A stretch of 64,000 bases of DNA, from assembly GCF_004116455.1 (NCBI RefSeq), contig NZ_PDJU01000003.1:124001-188000 (forward strand). The letters run 5' to 3'. The notes under the pieces are model-generated. The model made no database searches and was not told where the DNA came from. It saw only the letters and a program-made list of their open reading frames with translations. Shown piece by piece: positions 46,205-54,806 of this stretch. Position numbers and translations under genes: made by a program. The stretch's first letter is position 1. Every line of letters begins with the position of its first letter. This stretch comes from Arcobacter sp. F155. GTDB lineage: Bacteria; Campylobacterota; Campylobacteria; Campylobacterales; Arcobacteraceae.

Positions 46205-46867
46205 TTAAATTCCTAAGTAAATACTTCTTAACTCTTCTTCATTGTTAATGATTATTTTCCCTTTTTCTATTGTTATTATCTCACTTCTACTTAGCTTTTT
46301 TAGTACTCTTGATAGAGTTTCTGGCTGTATGTGTAACAAAAGAGAAACCTCTGTTCTTTTTAATTGATTAAACATCTTTAAATCGTTAATCAACATAAAT
46401 GCAACCTTTGAAGTGGCATCAAAAACCAACTCTCTATTTACAATACATTGTAATTGTTGGTTTTTATATATAAGCTCTTCAATAAATTTTAAAATAAATT
46501 CATTCTCATATAAGAACATTCTTTTAAATTTTTCATAGTCTATAGATAGAATTAAACTATCATCCACAAACTCAGCATTTGAAAAACATTGAATTTTATT
46601 TTCATTTAAATTAGATAACTCGGAAATCATACTATTTGGATAGATATAGTATAAAAAGATTTCGTTATCATATTTGTCAATTTTATAAACTTTTATTTGT
46701 CCTTCTATTAGGAATAAAAGTTTATCCATATTTTCTGTCTCATAATATAAAATAGAGTTCTTATCATATTTGGAGATAGAGGATATCTCTATCAAACTCT
46801 CTATTTCATTATCTTCTAAATGAGAGAACAGATTAATGTTCTTAAAGATTTCTTTCGAATTTATCAT
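46205..46867 (-). CDS. Crp/Fnr-family transcriptional regulator
   Basis: 220 residues. Beta-roll effector domain at about 8-120, then winged HTH with recognition helix IQPETLSRVLKKL, keeping Glu, Ser and Arg for TTGAT reading. No N-terminal Fe-S Cys cluster. Paralogous to the 211-residue regulator at 41235. A perfect TTGAT-N4-ATCAA box lies 61-74 bases upstream. The gene is divergent from napA, so it is a candidate regulator of nitrate respiration. Confidence 0.88.
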   Translation of the reverse strand: MINSKEIFKNINLFSHLEDNEIESLIEISSISKYDKNSILYYETENMDKLLFLIEGQIKVYKIDKYDNEIFLYYIYPNSMISELSNLNENKIQCFSNAEFVDDSLILSIDYEKFKRMFLYENEFILKFIEELIYKNQQLQCIVNRELVFDATSKVAFMLINDLKMFNQLKRTEVSLLLHIQPETLSRVLKKLSRSEIITIEKGKIIINNEEELRSIYLGI

Positions 46868-46927
46868 ATTTAATGCACCTGATTATTTTCAACCCTATTA
46901 GTATATAAAAATTTTTTCATAATATAA

Positions 46928-46941
46928 TTGATATTAATCAA
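46928..46941. promoter_or_regulatory. Perfect FNR/DNR-type box upstream of the Crp gene
   Basis: TTGAT-ATTA-ATCAA. Its centre would be near -41.5 if transcription starts around 46893, consistent with class II activation or autoregulation. Confidence 0.8.
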
Positions 46942-47136
46942 AAAAATAGCCCACAAGTCCCTAAAATAAGACCTAAGATTACAAATTTATTACAAAAATA
47001 ATTTTCCAAACACCAGTAAATACAGCCTAAAGTTATATATATTTTACAAAATAATTTAAAAATTAGCAAGTCGCTAATATTAAAAATAAATAAAAAATTT
47101 AACTTAGTAATTGTATTAAGAAAAATGTAAAATAAA

Positions 47137-47185
47137 TTGACACAAGTCAATGAACTAATCTTTTCTTAGTGCTAGAATTGAAATG
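47137..47185 (+). promoter_or_regulatory. napA promoter with Crp/Fnr-type site at -41.5
   Basis: The palindrome TTGAC-ACAA-GTCAA (47137-47150) has its centre at 47143.5. A -10 box TAGAAT (47173-47178) predicts transcription from about 47185, exactly 41.5 bases on. This is the class II activator geometry of FNR-type factors. The leader ends in the strong ribosome site AAAGGAGGAGAG. Confidence 0.7.
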
Positions 47186-47220
47186 TTTAGAAATTAAAAC
47201 AAAATTCAAAGGAGGAGAGT

Positions 47221-50031
47221 ATGGCACTTTCAAGAAGAGATTTCCTTAAGAGTTCCGCAGCAGCTTCAGCAGCAGCAGCTGTAGGTATGAATGTTCCTTC
47301 GCAGCTTCAAGCATCAGCAACAAATGCTGAAAAAGGTTGGCGATGGGATAAAGCAGCGTGTAGATTTTGTGGTACAGGTTGTGGAATTATGCTTGCAACT
47401 AAGAATGGAAAAATTGTAGCCGTAAAAGGTGATCCTGCAGCACCAGTTAACAGAGGACTTAACTGTATTAAAGGTTACTTTAATGCAAAAATCATGTATG
47501 GTGCAGATAGATTAAAGCAACCATTACTTAGAATGAATGCAAAGGGTGAGTTTGACAAAAATGGAAAATTTGCTCCTGTATCATGGGAAAGAGCTTTTGA
47601 TGAGATGGAAGTTCATATCAAAAAAGCTTTAAAACAGAGTGGTCCAGAGGGAGTTGGCGTGTTTGCTTCTGGTCAGTATACTATTATGGAAGGGTATGCA
47701 GCTCAAAAGATGATGAAAGGTGGATTTAGATCAAATGCTATTGATCCAAATGCAAGACACTGTATGGCATCTGCGGTTGTTGGTTTTTATCAAACTTTTG
47801 GTATTGATGAGCCTTCTGGATGTTATGATGATATTGAGCTTACTGATACAGTTGTATCTTGGGGTTCAAATATGGCAGAGATGCACCCAATTTTATGGTC
47901 AAGGGTAACTGATAGAAAACTTTCAAATCCAGATAAAGTTCAAGTTGTTAACTTATCTACTTATAGACATAGAACTTCTGACTTAGCTGATATAGAAATC
48001 ATTTTCACTCCTAATACAGACTTAGCAATTTGGAATTATATAGCAAGAGAGATTGTATATAATAATCCAGAAGCTATTGACTGGGATTTTGTTAAAAAGC
48101 ATATTGTATTTGCAGCTAGCCCAGTAAATATGGGTTATGGTATGAGAAGATCAGATGAAAAGTCTATCAAAGAGGGTAAATATTCAGATAAAGAGATGGA
48201 AACTATCTCAAAAGAGATGGAAAAAGTTGTATCTGAAACAGAAGCTCCTGCACTTCAACCTTATGGCTATAAAGCTGGAGACAAAATGGTTAATAAACCA
48301 GCTGGTTTAAAACACTGGGAAATCTCTTTTGAAGAGTATAAAAAATTCTTAGAGCCATATGATGTAGATTATGTAGCAAAAATCTCAAAAGGTAATCCTG
48401 ATGAGCCAATTGAGCAGTTCAAAGAAAAACTTCAAAAATTAGCAAACTTATATATTGAAAAAAATAGAAAAGTAGTATCATTCTGGACTATGGGTATGAA
48501 CCAACATACAAGAGGTACTTGGGTAAATACTTTAGCATATAATGTTCACTTCTTATTAAATAAACAAGCTAAACCAGGTTCTGGTGCATTCTCACTTACA
48601 GGTCAACCATCTGCTTGTGGTACTGCAAGAGAAGTTGGAACATTTACTCACAGATTACCAGCTGATATGATGGTAAAAAATGGTAAACATAGAAAAATTG
48701 TTGAAAACAAATGGAAAATTCCTGCTAATACATTAAACCCTGTTGGAAACCAACACATTATGAAAATCCATAGAGATATTGAAGATGGCGTTGTTAAATT
48801 TGCATGGGTAAATGTATGTAATCCTTATCAAGATACAGCAAGTGCATCTCACTGGATTAAAGCAGCAAGACAAATGGATAACTTCATTGTAACTTCTGAT
48901 GGATACCCTGGTATCTCTGCAAAAGTTTCTGACCTTATTTTACCGTCTGCTATGATTTATGAAAAATGGGGAGCATATGGAAATGCTGAAAGAAGAACTC
49001 AGCACTGGAGACAGCAAGTATTACCTGTAGGTGATGCAATGTCTGATACATGGCAATGGGTAGAGCTTTCAAAAAGATTTACTGTAAAAGATGTTTGGGG
49101 TGAATATACTCTAAGAAATGGTAAAAAACTTCCAGATGTAATTGCAGAAGCTAAAAAAATGGGATATAACGAAGATACTACAATGTACGAAATCCTATTT
49201 GCAAATAAAGAAGCAAAATCATATAAAGTTGATTTAGAAGACCCTATCCAAAAAGGTTTTGATAACTCAGAAGCATTAGGTGATAGCAGAAATGTTAAAG
49301 GTAGTGATGGAAAAGTTTGGGAAGGTTATGGATTCTTTATTCAAAAATATCTATTTGAAGAGTATGCATGGTTTGGTAGAGGACATGCGCACGATTTAGC
49401 AGACTTTGATACTTATCACAGAGTAAGAGGTCTTAAATGGCCAGTTGTTGATGGTAAAGAGACTCAATGGAGATTTAATGCTAAATATGACCCATATGCT
49501 AAAAAATATGGTAAAGAAACAGGACACACTGAGTTTGCATTCTATGGTAAATTAGCAAAAGCATTACCTCAAGGTGATTTAAATGGTATTAAAGACAAAA
49601 CTAAAAAAGCTTTAAAAAATAAAGCAAAAATCTTCGCTAGACCATATATGGATCCACCAGAAGTTCCAGATGAAACTTACCCATTATGGATGAGTACAGG
49701 TAGAGTGTTAGAACACTGGCATAGTGGAACAATGACTATGAGAGTTCCTGAACTATATAGAGCAGTTCCAGAAGCACTTTGTTATATTCACCCAGAAGAT
49801 GCTAAGAAGTTTGGTGTTAAACAAGGTGAGTTAGCATGGGTTGAGTCTAGAAGAGGAAAAGTTAAAGCTAGAGTTGAAACAAGAGGAAGAAACAGACCTT
49901 CAAGAGGACTTGTTTATGTTCCATGGTTTGATGAAAAAGTATTTATTAATAAAGTTTGTGCAGACTACACTTGTCCGCAGTCAAAACAAACAGACTTTAA
50001 AAAATGTGCAGTAAACGTATATAAAGTATAA
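47221..50031 (+). CDS. napA: Periplasmic nitrate reductase catalytic subunit NapA
   Basis: 936 residues. A Tat signal peptide ([20 protein letters not shown]) is followed by the [4Fe-4S] site [10 protein letters not shown] with the fourth Cys in GLNCIKGYF. The Mo-bisMGD domains follow, with the Cys ligand in [13 protein letters not shown]. The C-terminal domain has the [15 protein letters not shown] segment. It reduces nitrate to nitrite in the periplasm. The epsilon-type NapA is longer than the alpha/gamma form, as here. First gene of the nap operon. Confidence 0.97.
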   Translation: MALSRRDFLKSSAAASAAAAVGMNVPSQLQASATNAEKGWRWDKAACRFCGTGCGIMLATKNGKIVAVKGDPAAPVNRGLNCIKGYFNAKIMYGADRLKQPLLRMNAKGEFDKNGKFAPVSWERAFDEMEVHIKKALKQSGPEGVGVFASGQYTIMEGYAAQKMMKGGFRSNAIDPNARHCMASAVVGFYQTFGIDEPSGCYDDIELTDTVVSWGSNMAEMHPILWSRVTDRKLSNPDKVQVVNLSTYRHRTSDLADIEIIFTPNTDLAIWNYIAREIVYNNPEAIDWDFVKKHIVFAASPVNMGYGMRRSDEKSIKEGKYSDKEMETISKEMEKVVSETEAPALQPYGYKAGDKMVNKPAGLKHWEISFEEYKKFLEPYDVDYVAKISKGNPDEPIEQFKEKLQKLANLYIEKNRKVVSFWTMGMNQHTRGTWVNTLAYNVHFLLNKQAKPGSGAFSLTGQPSACGTAREVGTFTHRLPADMMVKNGKHRKIVENKWKIPANTLNPVGNQHIMKIHRDIEDGVVKFAWVNVCNPYQDTASASHWIKAARQMDNFIVTSDGYPGISAKVSDLILPSAMIYEKWGAYGNAERRTQHWRQQVLPVGDAMSDTWQWVELSKRFTVKDVWGEYTLRNGKKLPDVIAEAKKMGYNEDTTMYEILFANKEAKSYKVDLEDPIQKGFDNSEALGDSRNVKGSDGKVWEGYGFFIQKYLFEEYAWFGRGHAHDLADFDTYHRVRGLKWPVVDGKETQWRFNAKYDPYAKKYGKETGHTEFAFYGKLAKALPQGDLNGIKDKTKKALKNKAKIFARPYMDPPEVPDETYPLWMSTGRVLEHWHSGTMTMRVPELYRAVPEALCYIHPEDAKKFGVKQGELAWVESRRGKVKARVETRGRNRPSRGLVYVPWFDEKVFINKVCADYTCPQSKQTDFKKCAVNVYKV

Positions 50032-50058
50032 AAACAAAAGAAACAAAAAGAGTAAAAA

Positions 50059-50853
50059 ATGAAAAAAGAAGTTGTAAGTGATAGACGAAGATTCTTTCTA
50101 AATATAGCAAGAGCCTTTGGATTAGCAACTTTAGGTGCCCTAACTTGGAGTGCTTATGTTGATGAGGTGACAGCATCTCAATTAACACTAAGACCTCCTG
50201 CTGCTTTAGATGAAGAGGACTTTTTAAAAACATGTATTAAGTGTGGTATGTGTGTTGAAGCCTGTCCTTATGATACATTAAAGTTAGCAAAGCCAGGTGA
50301 TAATAAGCCTTTAGGTACACCATATTTTACTCCAAGAGATATACCATGTTATATGTGTCCAGATATACCATGTGTTCCAGTTTGTCCAACTGATGCCTTA
50401 GATATAACTAAGGTTAGTAAGAATAATAAACTAGATATAAATATGGCAGATATGGGAGTTGCAGTTGTTGACTCTAAAAACTGCATTGCCTTTTGGGGAA
50501 TTCAGTGTGATGCCTGTTATCGAGCTTGTCCTATTTTAGGTGAAGCAATTACTATTGAGTACACTAAAAATGAAAGAACAGGAAAACATGCTTTTATGAA
50601 ACCTGTTGTGAATAGTGATTATTGTACTGGATGTGGTCTTTGTGAAAAAGCTTGTGTTACAGAAAAAGCAGCCATATTTGTTCTTCCTAGAGAAGTTGCT
50701 TTAGGAAAAGTAGGGGATTATTATATTAAAGGTTGGGATAAAGCAGATGAGAAAAGATTAGAAAACGTTACTAGTGAAATTACTAAAACAGACATTAGTG
50801 AGCGTAAAGCAGTTGATTCTTTAAATGATATGGAAGGATTACTAGATGATTAA
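50059..50853 (+). CDS. napG: Ferredoxin-type quinol dehydrogenase subunit NapG
   Basis: 264 residues. The N-terminal twin-Arg motif DRRRFFLN indicates Tat export. Four [4Fe-4S] motifs are visible: CIKCGMCVEACPYD, CYMCPDIPCVPVCPTD, CIAFWGIQCDACYRACP and CTGCGLCEKACVTEKAA. With NapH it passes electrons from menaquinol towards NapA in organisms lacking NapC, as here. It lies 27 bp after napA and overlaps napH by 8 bp. Confidence 0.95.
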   Translation: MKKEVVSDRRRFFLNIARAFGLATLGALTWSAYVDEVTASQLTLRPPAALDEEDFLKTCIKCGMCVEACPYDTLKLAKPGDNKPLGTPYFTPRDIPCYMCPDIPCVPVCPTDALDITKVSKNNKLDINMADMGVAVVDSKNCIAFWGIQCDACYRACPILGEAITIEYTKNERTGKHAFMKPVVNSDYCTGCGLCEKACVTEKAAIFVLPREVALGKVGDYYIKGWDKADEKRLENVTSEITKTDISERKAVDSLNDMEGLLDD

Positions 50854-51661
50854 GAATAAATATTTAATCCAAAGAAGAGTAGTTCAAGTATCGATTCTAT
50901 TCCTTTATGTAGCAGCAAACATTTGGGGATGGAGTGTTTTAACTGGTAATCTAAGTACTTCTGTATTATTTGATAAGGTTCCATTAAGTGACCCTTATGC
51001 TGTATTACAGATGTTTTTCTCAGGAGCAGTGGTTGCCTCTGATATATTTATAGGAGCATTGATTATTTTTATTTTCTATGCTTTAGTTGGTGGAAGAGTA
51101 TTTTGCTCATGGGTTTGTCCAATGAATATTGTAACTGATTTATCTAACTTCTTAAGAAGAAGATTAGGTTTTAATCAAATTCAAAAAAGACAGCCAGCAA
51201 GTAGAACGATTAGATATTGGGTATTAGGTCTTAGTTTAGTGATATCGTTTATCTTAGCAGTTCCTGCTTTTGAGTTTATCTCTCCAATCTCTATGTTACA
51301 CAGGGGAATAATATTTGGTATGGGCCTAGGATGGGCAGCGGTACTTATTATTTTTCTTTTTGACCTTTTTGTTTTAAAAAATGGATGGTGCGGACATGTT
51401 TGTCCATTAGGAGCCTTCTACTCAATAGTGGGTAAATATAGTCTAGTTCGTGTTGAACATAACGAAAGTAAATGTACTTTATGTATGAAATGTAAAGAGG
51501 TTTGTCCAGAAAGCCAAGTACTTTTTATGGTTGGAAAATCAAGTGAACAAGTTCTTTCAGGCGAGTGTACAAATTGTGCTAGATGTGTAGAAGTTTGTGA
51601 TGATGATGCACTAAACTTCTCAATAAGAAATTTAATAGAGCAAAAAAACAAGGAGAAATAA
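50846..51661 (+). CDS. napH: Membrane quinol dehydrogenase subunit NapH
   Basis: 271 residues with four TM segments. Two cytoplasmic CxxxCP motifs (CSWVCPMN and CGHVCPLG) follow TM helices, and two C-terminal [4Fe-4S] ferredoxin motifs are present (CTLCMKCKEVCPE and CTNCARCVEVCDDDA). With NapG it oxidises menaquinol and feeds NapA/NapB. Translation is probably coupled to napG by the 8-bp overlap. Confidence 0.95.
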   Translation: MIKNKYLIQRRVVQVSILFLYVAANIWGWSVLTGNLSTSVLFDKVPLSDPYAVLQMFFSGAVVASDIFIGALIIFIFYALVGGRVFCSWVCPMNIVTDLSNFLRRRLGFNQIQKRQPASRTIRYWVLGLSLVISFILAVPAFEFISPISMLHRGIIFGMGLGWAAVLIIFLFDLFVLKNGWCGHVCPLGAFYSIVGKYSLVRVEHNESKCTLCMKCKEVCPESQVLFMVGKSSEQVLSGECTNCARCVEVCDDDALNFSIRNLIEQKNKEK

Positions 51662-51662
51662 A

Positions 51663-52292
51663 ATGAAACTAATCACAAAAATTAGTATTGGTCTTGCAAC
51701 TTCTTCCTTTTTAATCTTTGTAGGATGTAGTACAGCTCAACCTACAATTAGTGAAGAGTCTTTAGGGCTTAGAAAAGTTGACCTTTATAGTGAAGACAAA
51801 GTAACGCCAGATGAAACAAAATATAGTAAAGCAGCTCCAAGTACGTCAAAAACTATTGATAGAGCATTCCAAGATGCTCCGCCAATGATTCCACATGATG
51901 TAGATGGAATGCTTCCAATTACAGTTAATAATAATCAATGTATCTCTTGTCATACACCAGGTGTGGCAGAGTCTTTTGGAGCTTTACCGTATCCAAAATC
52001 ACACATGATTAATTTTAGACCTGATACGTCATTAACAAAAAATGGTGATATCGTTAAAAATGGTAAACTTGTTGAAAATACTTCAACAGAAAAAATGGAC
52101 TATGTGACTATTAATGAGATGCATCAGTTATCAAATTCAAGATTCAACTGTTCTCAATGTCATGCTCCTCAAAGTGAGGGAGAATTAGTAGGTAATACAT
52201 TTACTCCTGATTATACAAGTAAAGACGGAGCAAAAAAATCTTCATGGACTGGAACTAGTCTAACTGAAGGTTTAGATACTTTAGTAGAGTAA
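51663..52292 (+). CDS. napB: Diheme cytochrome c NapB
   Basis: 209 residues. Two CxxCH heme sites: CISCHTPG at about residue 97 and CSQCHAPQ near 163. It shuttles electrons into NapA. The N-terminus (LATSSFLIFVGCSTAQ) resembles a lipoprotein signal with Cys at +1, unlike the usual soluble NapB. Phe at -3 is atypical, so lipidation is uncertain. One base separates it from napH. Confidence 0.94.
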   Translation: MKLITKISIGLATSSFLIFVGCSTAQPTISEESLGLRKVDLYSEDKVTPDETKYSKAAPSTSKTIDRAFQDAPPMIPHDVDGMLPITVNNNQCISCHTPGVAESFGALPYPKSHMINFRPDTSLTKNGDIVKNGKLVENTSTEKMDYVTINEMHQLSNSRFNCSQCHAPQSEGELVGNTFTPDYTSKDGAKKSSWTGTSLTEGLDTLVE

Positions 52293-52293
52293 T

Positions 52294-52779
52294 ATGAGAA
52301 GAAGAGAGTTATTTAGCTCTCTTGCTTCTTCTTTTAATAAAAAAGAAGAACAAGAGCAAGTTATAAGATTACCATACAATGAAGACAAGAGTCTTTTTCT
52401 CAAAGAGTGCCCAAGTTGTGATGCACCTTGTGTTACTTTGTGCGAAGAAGATATAATTGTAATGGGTGAAGATAAAACACCTCATATTGATTTTTCTAAA
52501 GGTGGTTGTACTTACTGTGGCGAATGTGCAAAAGCCTGTGAGTATGGAGTTTTATTAGAAGACTCAAAAGAGAAGATACCTGTAAAAGTAGAGATTGATA
52601 TGATTAAGTGTTTAAGTTGGCACAATACAATGTGTTTTTCATGTAAAGACCCTTGCTTAGATGATGCAATAGAGTTTCTAGGAATGTTTAGACCTTCTAT
52701 TGTAGAAGATAAGTGTACAAGCTGTGGTTTTTGTTTGAATGTATGCCCTAGTGATGCAATAATATTAAAAGGAGTGTAA
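52294..52779 (+). CDS. napF: Cytoplasmic ferredoxin-type protein NapF
   Basis: 161 residues. It begins RRRELFSSLASSFNKKEE, the usual NapF N-terminus, and has several Cys clusters, including CPSCDAPCVTLCEED, CTYCGECAKACEYG and CTSCGFCLNVCPSD. NapF interacts with NapA in the cytosol and is thought to assist Fe-S loading. The gene starts 1 bp after napB. Confidence 0.92.
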   Translation: MRRRELFSSLASSFNKKEEQEQVIRLPYNEDKSLFLKECPSCDAPCVTLCEEDIIVMGEDKTPHIDFSKGGCTYCGECAKACEYGVLLEDSKEKIPVKVEIDMIKCLSWHNTMCFSCKDPCLDDAIEFLGMFRPSIVEDKCTSCGFCLNVCPSDAIILKGV

Positions 52780-53040
52780 ATGCCAGCAATATTTACAGCA
52801 AATGTAGAAGAGTCAGATAATGATACTTGGGTTATTAGATTAACTGATACAGAAGATACAAGACAAGTTATCTGTCAAGATATGGAAGACTTCTCAAAAC
52901 AGTTAGCTCTTATGAGTGAAGATTATGGTTCAGATATAGAAGTTCAATGGTCAAAAGATGATGATGTGACAGATGAACACTTTTATGAACTACATCAACA
53001 AATGGCAAAAATAAAAGAGGACTTGGATTTAGATGAGTAA
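52780..53040 (+). CDS. Acidic 86-residue protein inside the nap operon
   Basis: 86 residues, no Cys, no signal peptide, strongly acidic (DTEDTRQVICQDMEDF near the middle has the only Cys; C-terminus KEDLDLDE). It starts directly after the napF stop and overlaps napL by 8 bp, so it is a genuine coupled gene. It is not part of the standard NapAGHBFLD set. A cytosolic accessory or adaptor protein for Nap assembly is possible. No family recognised. Confidence 0.6.
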   Translation: MPAIFTANVEESDNDTWVIRLTDTEDTRQVICQDMEDFSKQLALMSEDYGSDIEVQWSKDDDVTDEHFYELHQQMAKIKEDLDLDE

Positions 53041-53980
53041 ACTTTTTTTATCTTTTTTTATCTTAGTAGTGTCATCTTTTGCTTTAGAGGAAGTAACTCC
53101 TACATACTCTTTAAAAGCAACAGGTGCAGTTCAAGGAATAGTATATAAAGATGAACTTTTATATGCAGGGACAGCTAATGGAACTGTAGAAGTCTTTGAT
53201 ACTAAAGAGAAAAAGATAATTAAAACAATAGAACTTCCAAAGATAAAAGACTTTATGGGAGATACAATTCCTGCAAAGGTTTATTCTATTGATTTAATAG
53301 AGGACAAAATACTAATAGTAACTCAAGGGATGAAAGGGTATAGAAACCTTTGGATATATGAAAATGAAGAGTTAAAGAAGCTAATCGGAATAGAGAAAAA
53401 GTTTTTTATTCAAAAGGCATCTTTTGTAAGTGATACAAGAATAGTATTTGCATTACTAAGTAATCAGATTGGAATTTTTGATATAGAAAAAAATGAGGTA
53501 ACAGTTCTAACACAAGTTAGCCAATCCTCTTTTTCACATTTTGCATTAAATGAGAATAGAAGTAAGTTAATTACTACAGATGAGAGTGGAGTAATAAGAG
53601 TATTAAAAACAAGTGATTTAGTAGTTGAAAAGAGATTAAAGGCTTTAAATCTAGATAGGGTTTATCAACTAGATTTTAAAAAGGGAAAAGTATTAACAGC
53701 AGGACAAGATAGAAAAGCAGTTTTCTATGATAGTTTTAGCTCATATGCACTAAATTTTGATTTTCTTCTTTACAGTTGTGCTTTAAGCAAAAATGCTAAG
53801 TATGGTGCAATTGCATATAATGAGGAGAATGAAATTTTAGTGTTTAATACAAGCAGTAAAAAGTATTTATATAAACTAATTGGACAAGATGCTACTTTGA
53901 CGCAGATTCTATTTATATCAGATAAAGAGATTTTTGCAAGTAGTGATAGTCAAACAATAAATTTTTGGAGATTAAAATGA
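53033..53980 (+). CDS. napL: NapL, exported WD40-like protein
   Basis: 315 residues. A signal peptide at 1-16 (MSKLFLSFFILVVSSFA) is followed by repeated beta-strand blocks typical of a beta-propeller (GTANGTVEVFDTKEKK, DESGVIRVLK and TAGQDRKAVFYD). NapL is a nap-operon periplasmic protein of Campylobacterota with no settled biochemical role, though it affects Nap activity in some species. Its stop overlaps the napD start (ATGA). Confidence 0.88.
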   Translation: MSKLFLSFFILVVSSFALEEVTPTYSLKATGAVQGIVYKDELLYAGTANGTVEVFDTKEKKIIKTIELPKIKDFMGDTIPAKVYSIDLIEDKILIVTQGMKGYRNLWIYENEELKKLIGIEKKFFIQKASFVSDTRIVFALLSNQIGIFDIEKNEVTVLTQVSQSSFSHFALNENRSKLITTDESGVIRVLKTSDLVVEKRLKALNLDRVYQLDFKKGKVLTAGQDRKAVFYDSFSSYALNFDFLLYSCALSKNAKYGAIAYNEENEILVFNTSSKKYLYKLIGQDATLTQILFISDKEIFASSDSQTINFWRLK

Positions 53981-54354
53981 ATATTTCAAGTATCGTAGTT
54001 CAAACAAGACCAGAGTATTTAGATGAGGTTGTAGAAGCATTAAAAAAATGTGAAGTGTGTGAATATCATCTTCATGATGAGGTAGGAAGAGTTATTGTTA
54101 CAATAGAAGGAAACGGTGTACAAGAAGAGCTTGAAAAACTAAGAGTTATAGAAGCTATTCCTCATATTGTAAGTGCTGATATGCAAATGGCTTATAGTGA
54201 GGATGAGTTAGATGAACATATGGATGTATTAAATGATGCAGATGTTGTTCCAAAAATGTTAAATGAAGATATTCCTGCTGACCAAATTGTGTATAGAGGT
54301 GATTTAAAGAAAAAAGATCTTGAAGGCTTTGCAAAAGAGTTTGATAAAAGGTAG
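53977..54354 (+). CDS. napD: NapA-specific chaperone NapD
   Basis: 125 residues from ATG 53977 (GGAG seven bases upstream, overlapping the napL stop); a four-residue longer start is less likely. Ferredoxin-like fold with the N-terminal ISSIVVQTRPEYLDEVVEAL motif and VIVTIEGNGVQEELEKL. It binds the NapA Tat signal and holds the enzyme until cofactor loading is complete. Longer C-terminal tail than E. coli NapD. Last gene of the nap operon. Confidence 0.93.
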   Translation: MNISSIVVQTRPEYLDEVVEALKKCEVCEYHLHDEVGRVIVTIEGNGVQEELEKLRVIEAIPHIVSADMQMAYSEDELDEHMDVLNDADVVPKMLNEDIPADQIVYRGDLKKKDLEGFAKEFDKR

Positions 54355-54359
54355 AAATC

Positions 54360-54806
54360 ATGGAGTTTTTAGAGAGTGAGTTTTTAATTGAAACAGAAAT
54401 CCCAGAAGATGAATTAATTATTTCTCGAACTGATTTAAAAGGGAAAATAACATATGCAAATGAAGCTTTTGCAAATATCTCTGGCTATGAAATAAATGAG
54501 TTAATGGGACAATCTCATAATATACTTAGACATCCAGATATGCCTAAAAGGGTTTTTAAAAACTTATGGGATACTCTAAAAACTGAACAAAAATGGGAAG
54601 GCGTAATAAAAAACCTTAGAAAAGACAAAGGTTTTTATTGGGTTCACGCCACAATTAGTGGTGTTTATAAAGATGATAAACTAGTTGAGTATAAATCAAT
54701 TAGAACACCAATTACTTTCAAAGAAAAACTAAAATATCAAAGTTTATATGATGAATATAGAAACATTGATAGAGACAATATTCGAATTATAAAATATATC
54801 TCTTAA
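54360..54806 (+). CDS. Aer/CetB-like PAS protein
   Basis: 148 residues, a single PAS domain with the Aer-type features: ISRTDLKGKITYANEAFANI, then SGYEINELMGQSHNILRHPDMP and the WVHATISG strand. Aer and CetB PAS domains bind FAD and report redox state for energy taxis. No TM or signalling domain is present, so a partner such as a CetA-like receptor would be needed. It starts 5 bp after napD, so it is probably in the nap transcript. Confidence 0.8.
   Translation: MEFLESEFLIETEIPEDELIISRTDLKGKITYANEAFANISGYEINELMGQSHNILRHPDMPKRVFKNLWDTLKTEQKWEGVIKNLRKDKGFYWVHATISGVYKDDKLVEYKSIRTPITFKEKLKYQSLYDEYRNIDRDNIRIIKYIS

Larger units (their letters stand above)
46868..47220. promoter_or_regulatory. Divergent regulatory region between Crp gene and napA
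   Basis: 353 bases without a convincing gene. It is very AT-rich. It holds two FNR-type palindromes, described separately, a -10 box for napA (TAGAAT at 47173-47178) and a likely -10 (TATACT, minus strand, about 46898-46903) for the Crp gene. The 70-codon minus-strand frame inside has no ribosome site and looks like noise. Confidence 0.6.

Noticed and set aside
46938-47150. 70-codon minus-strand ORF between the Crp gene and napA
   Set aside because: No ribosome site, very AT-rich composition and Phe/Leu/Ile-rich noise. It overlaps two regulatory palindromes.
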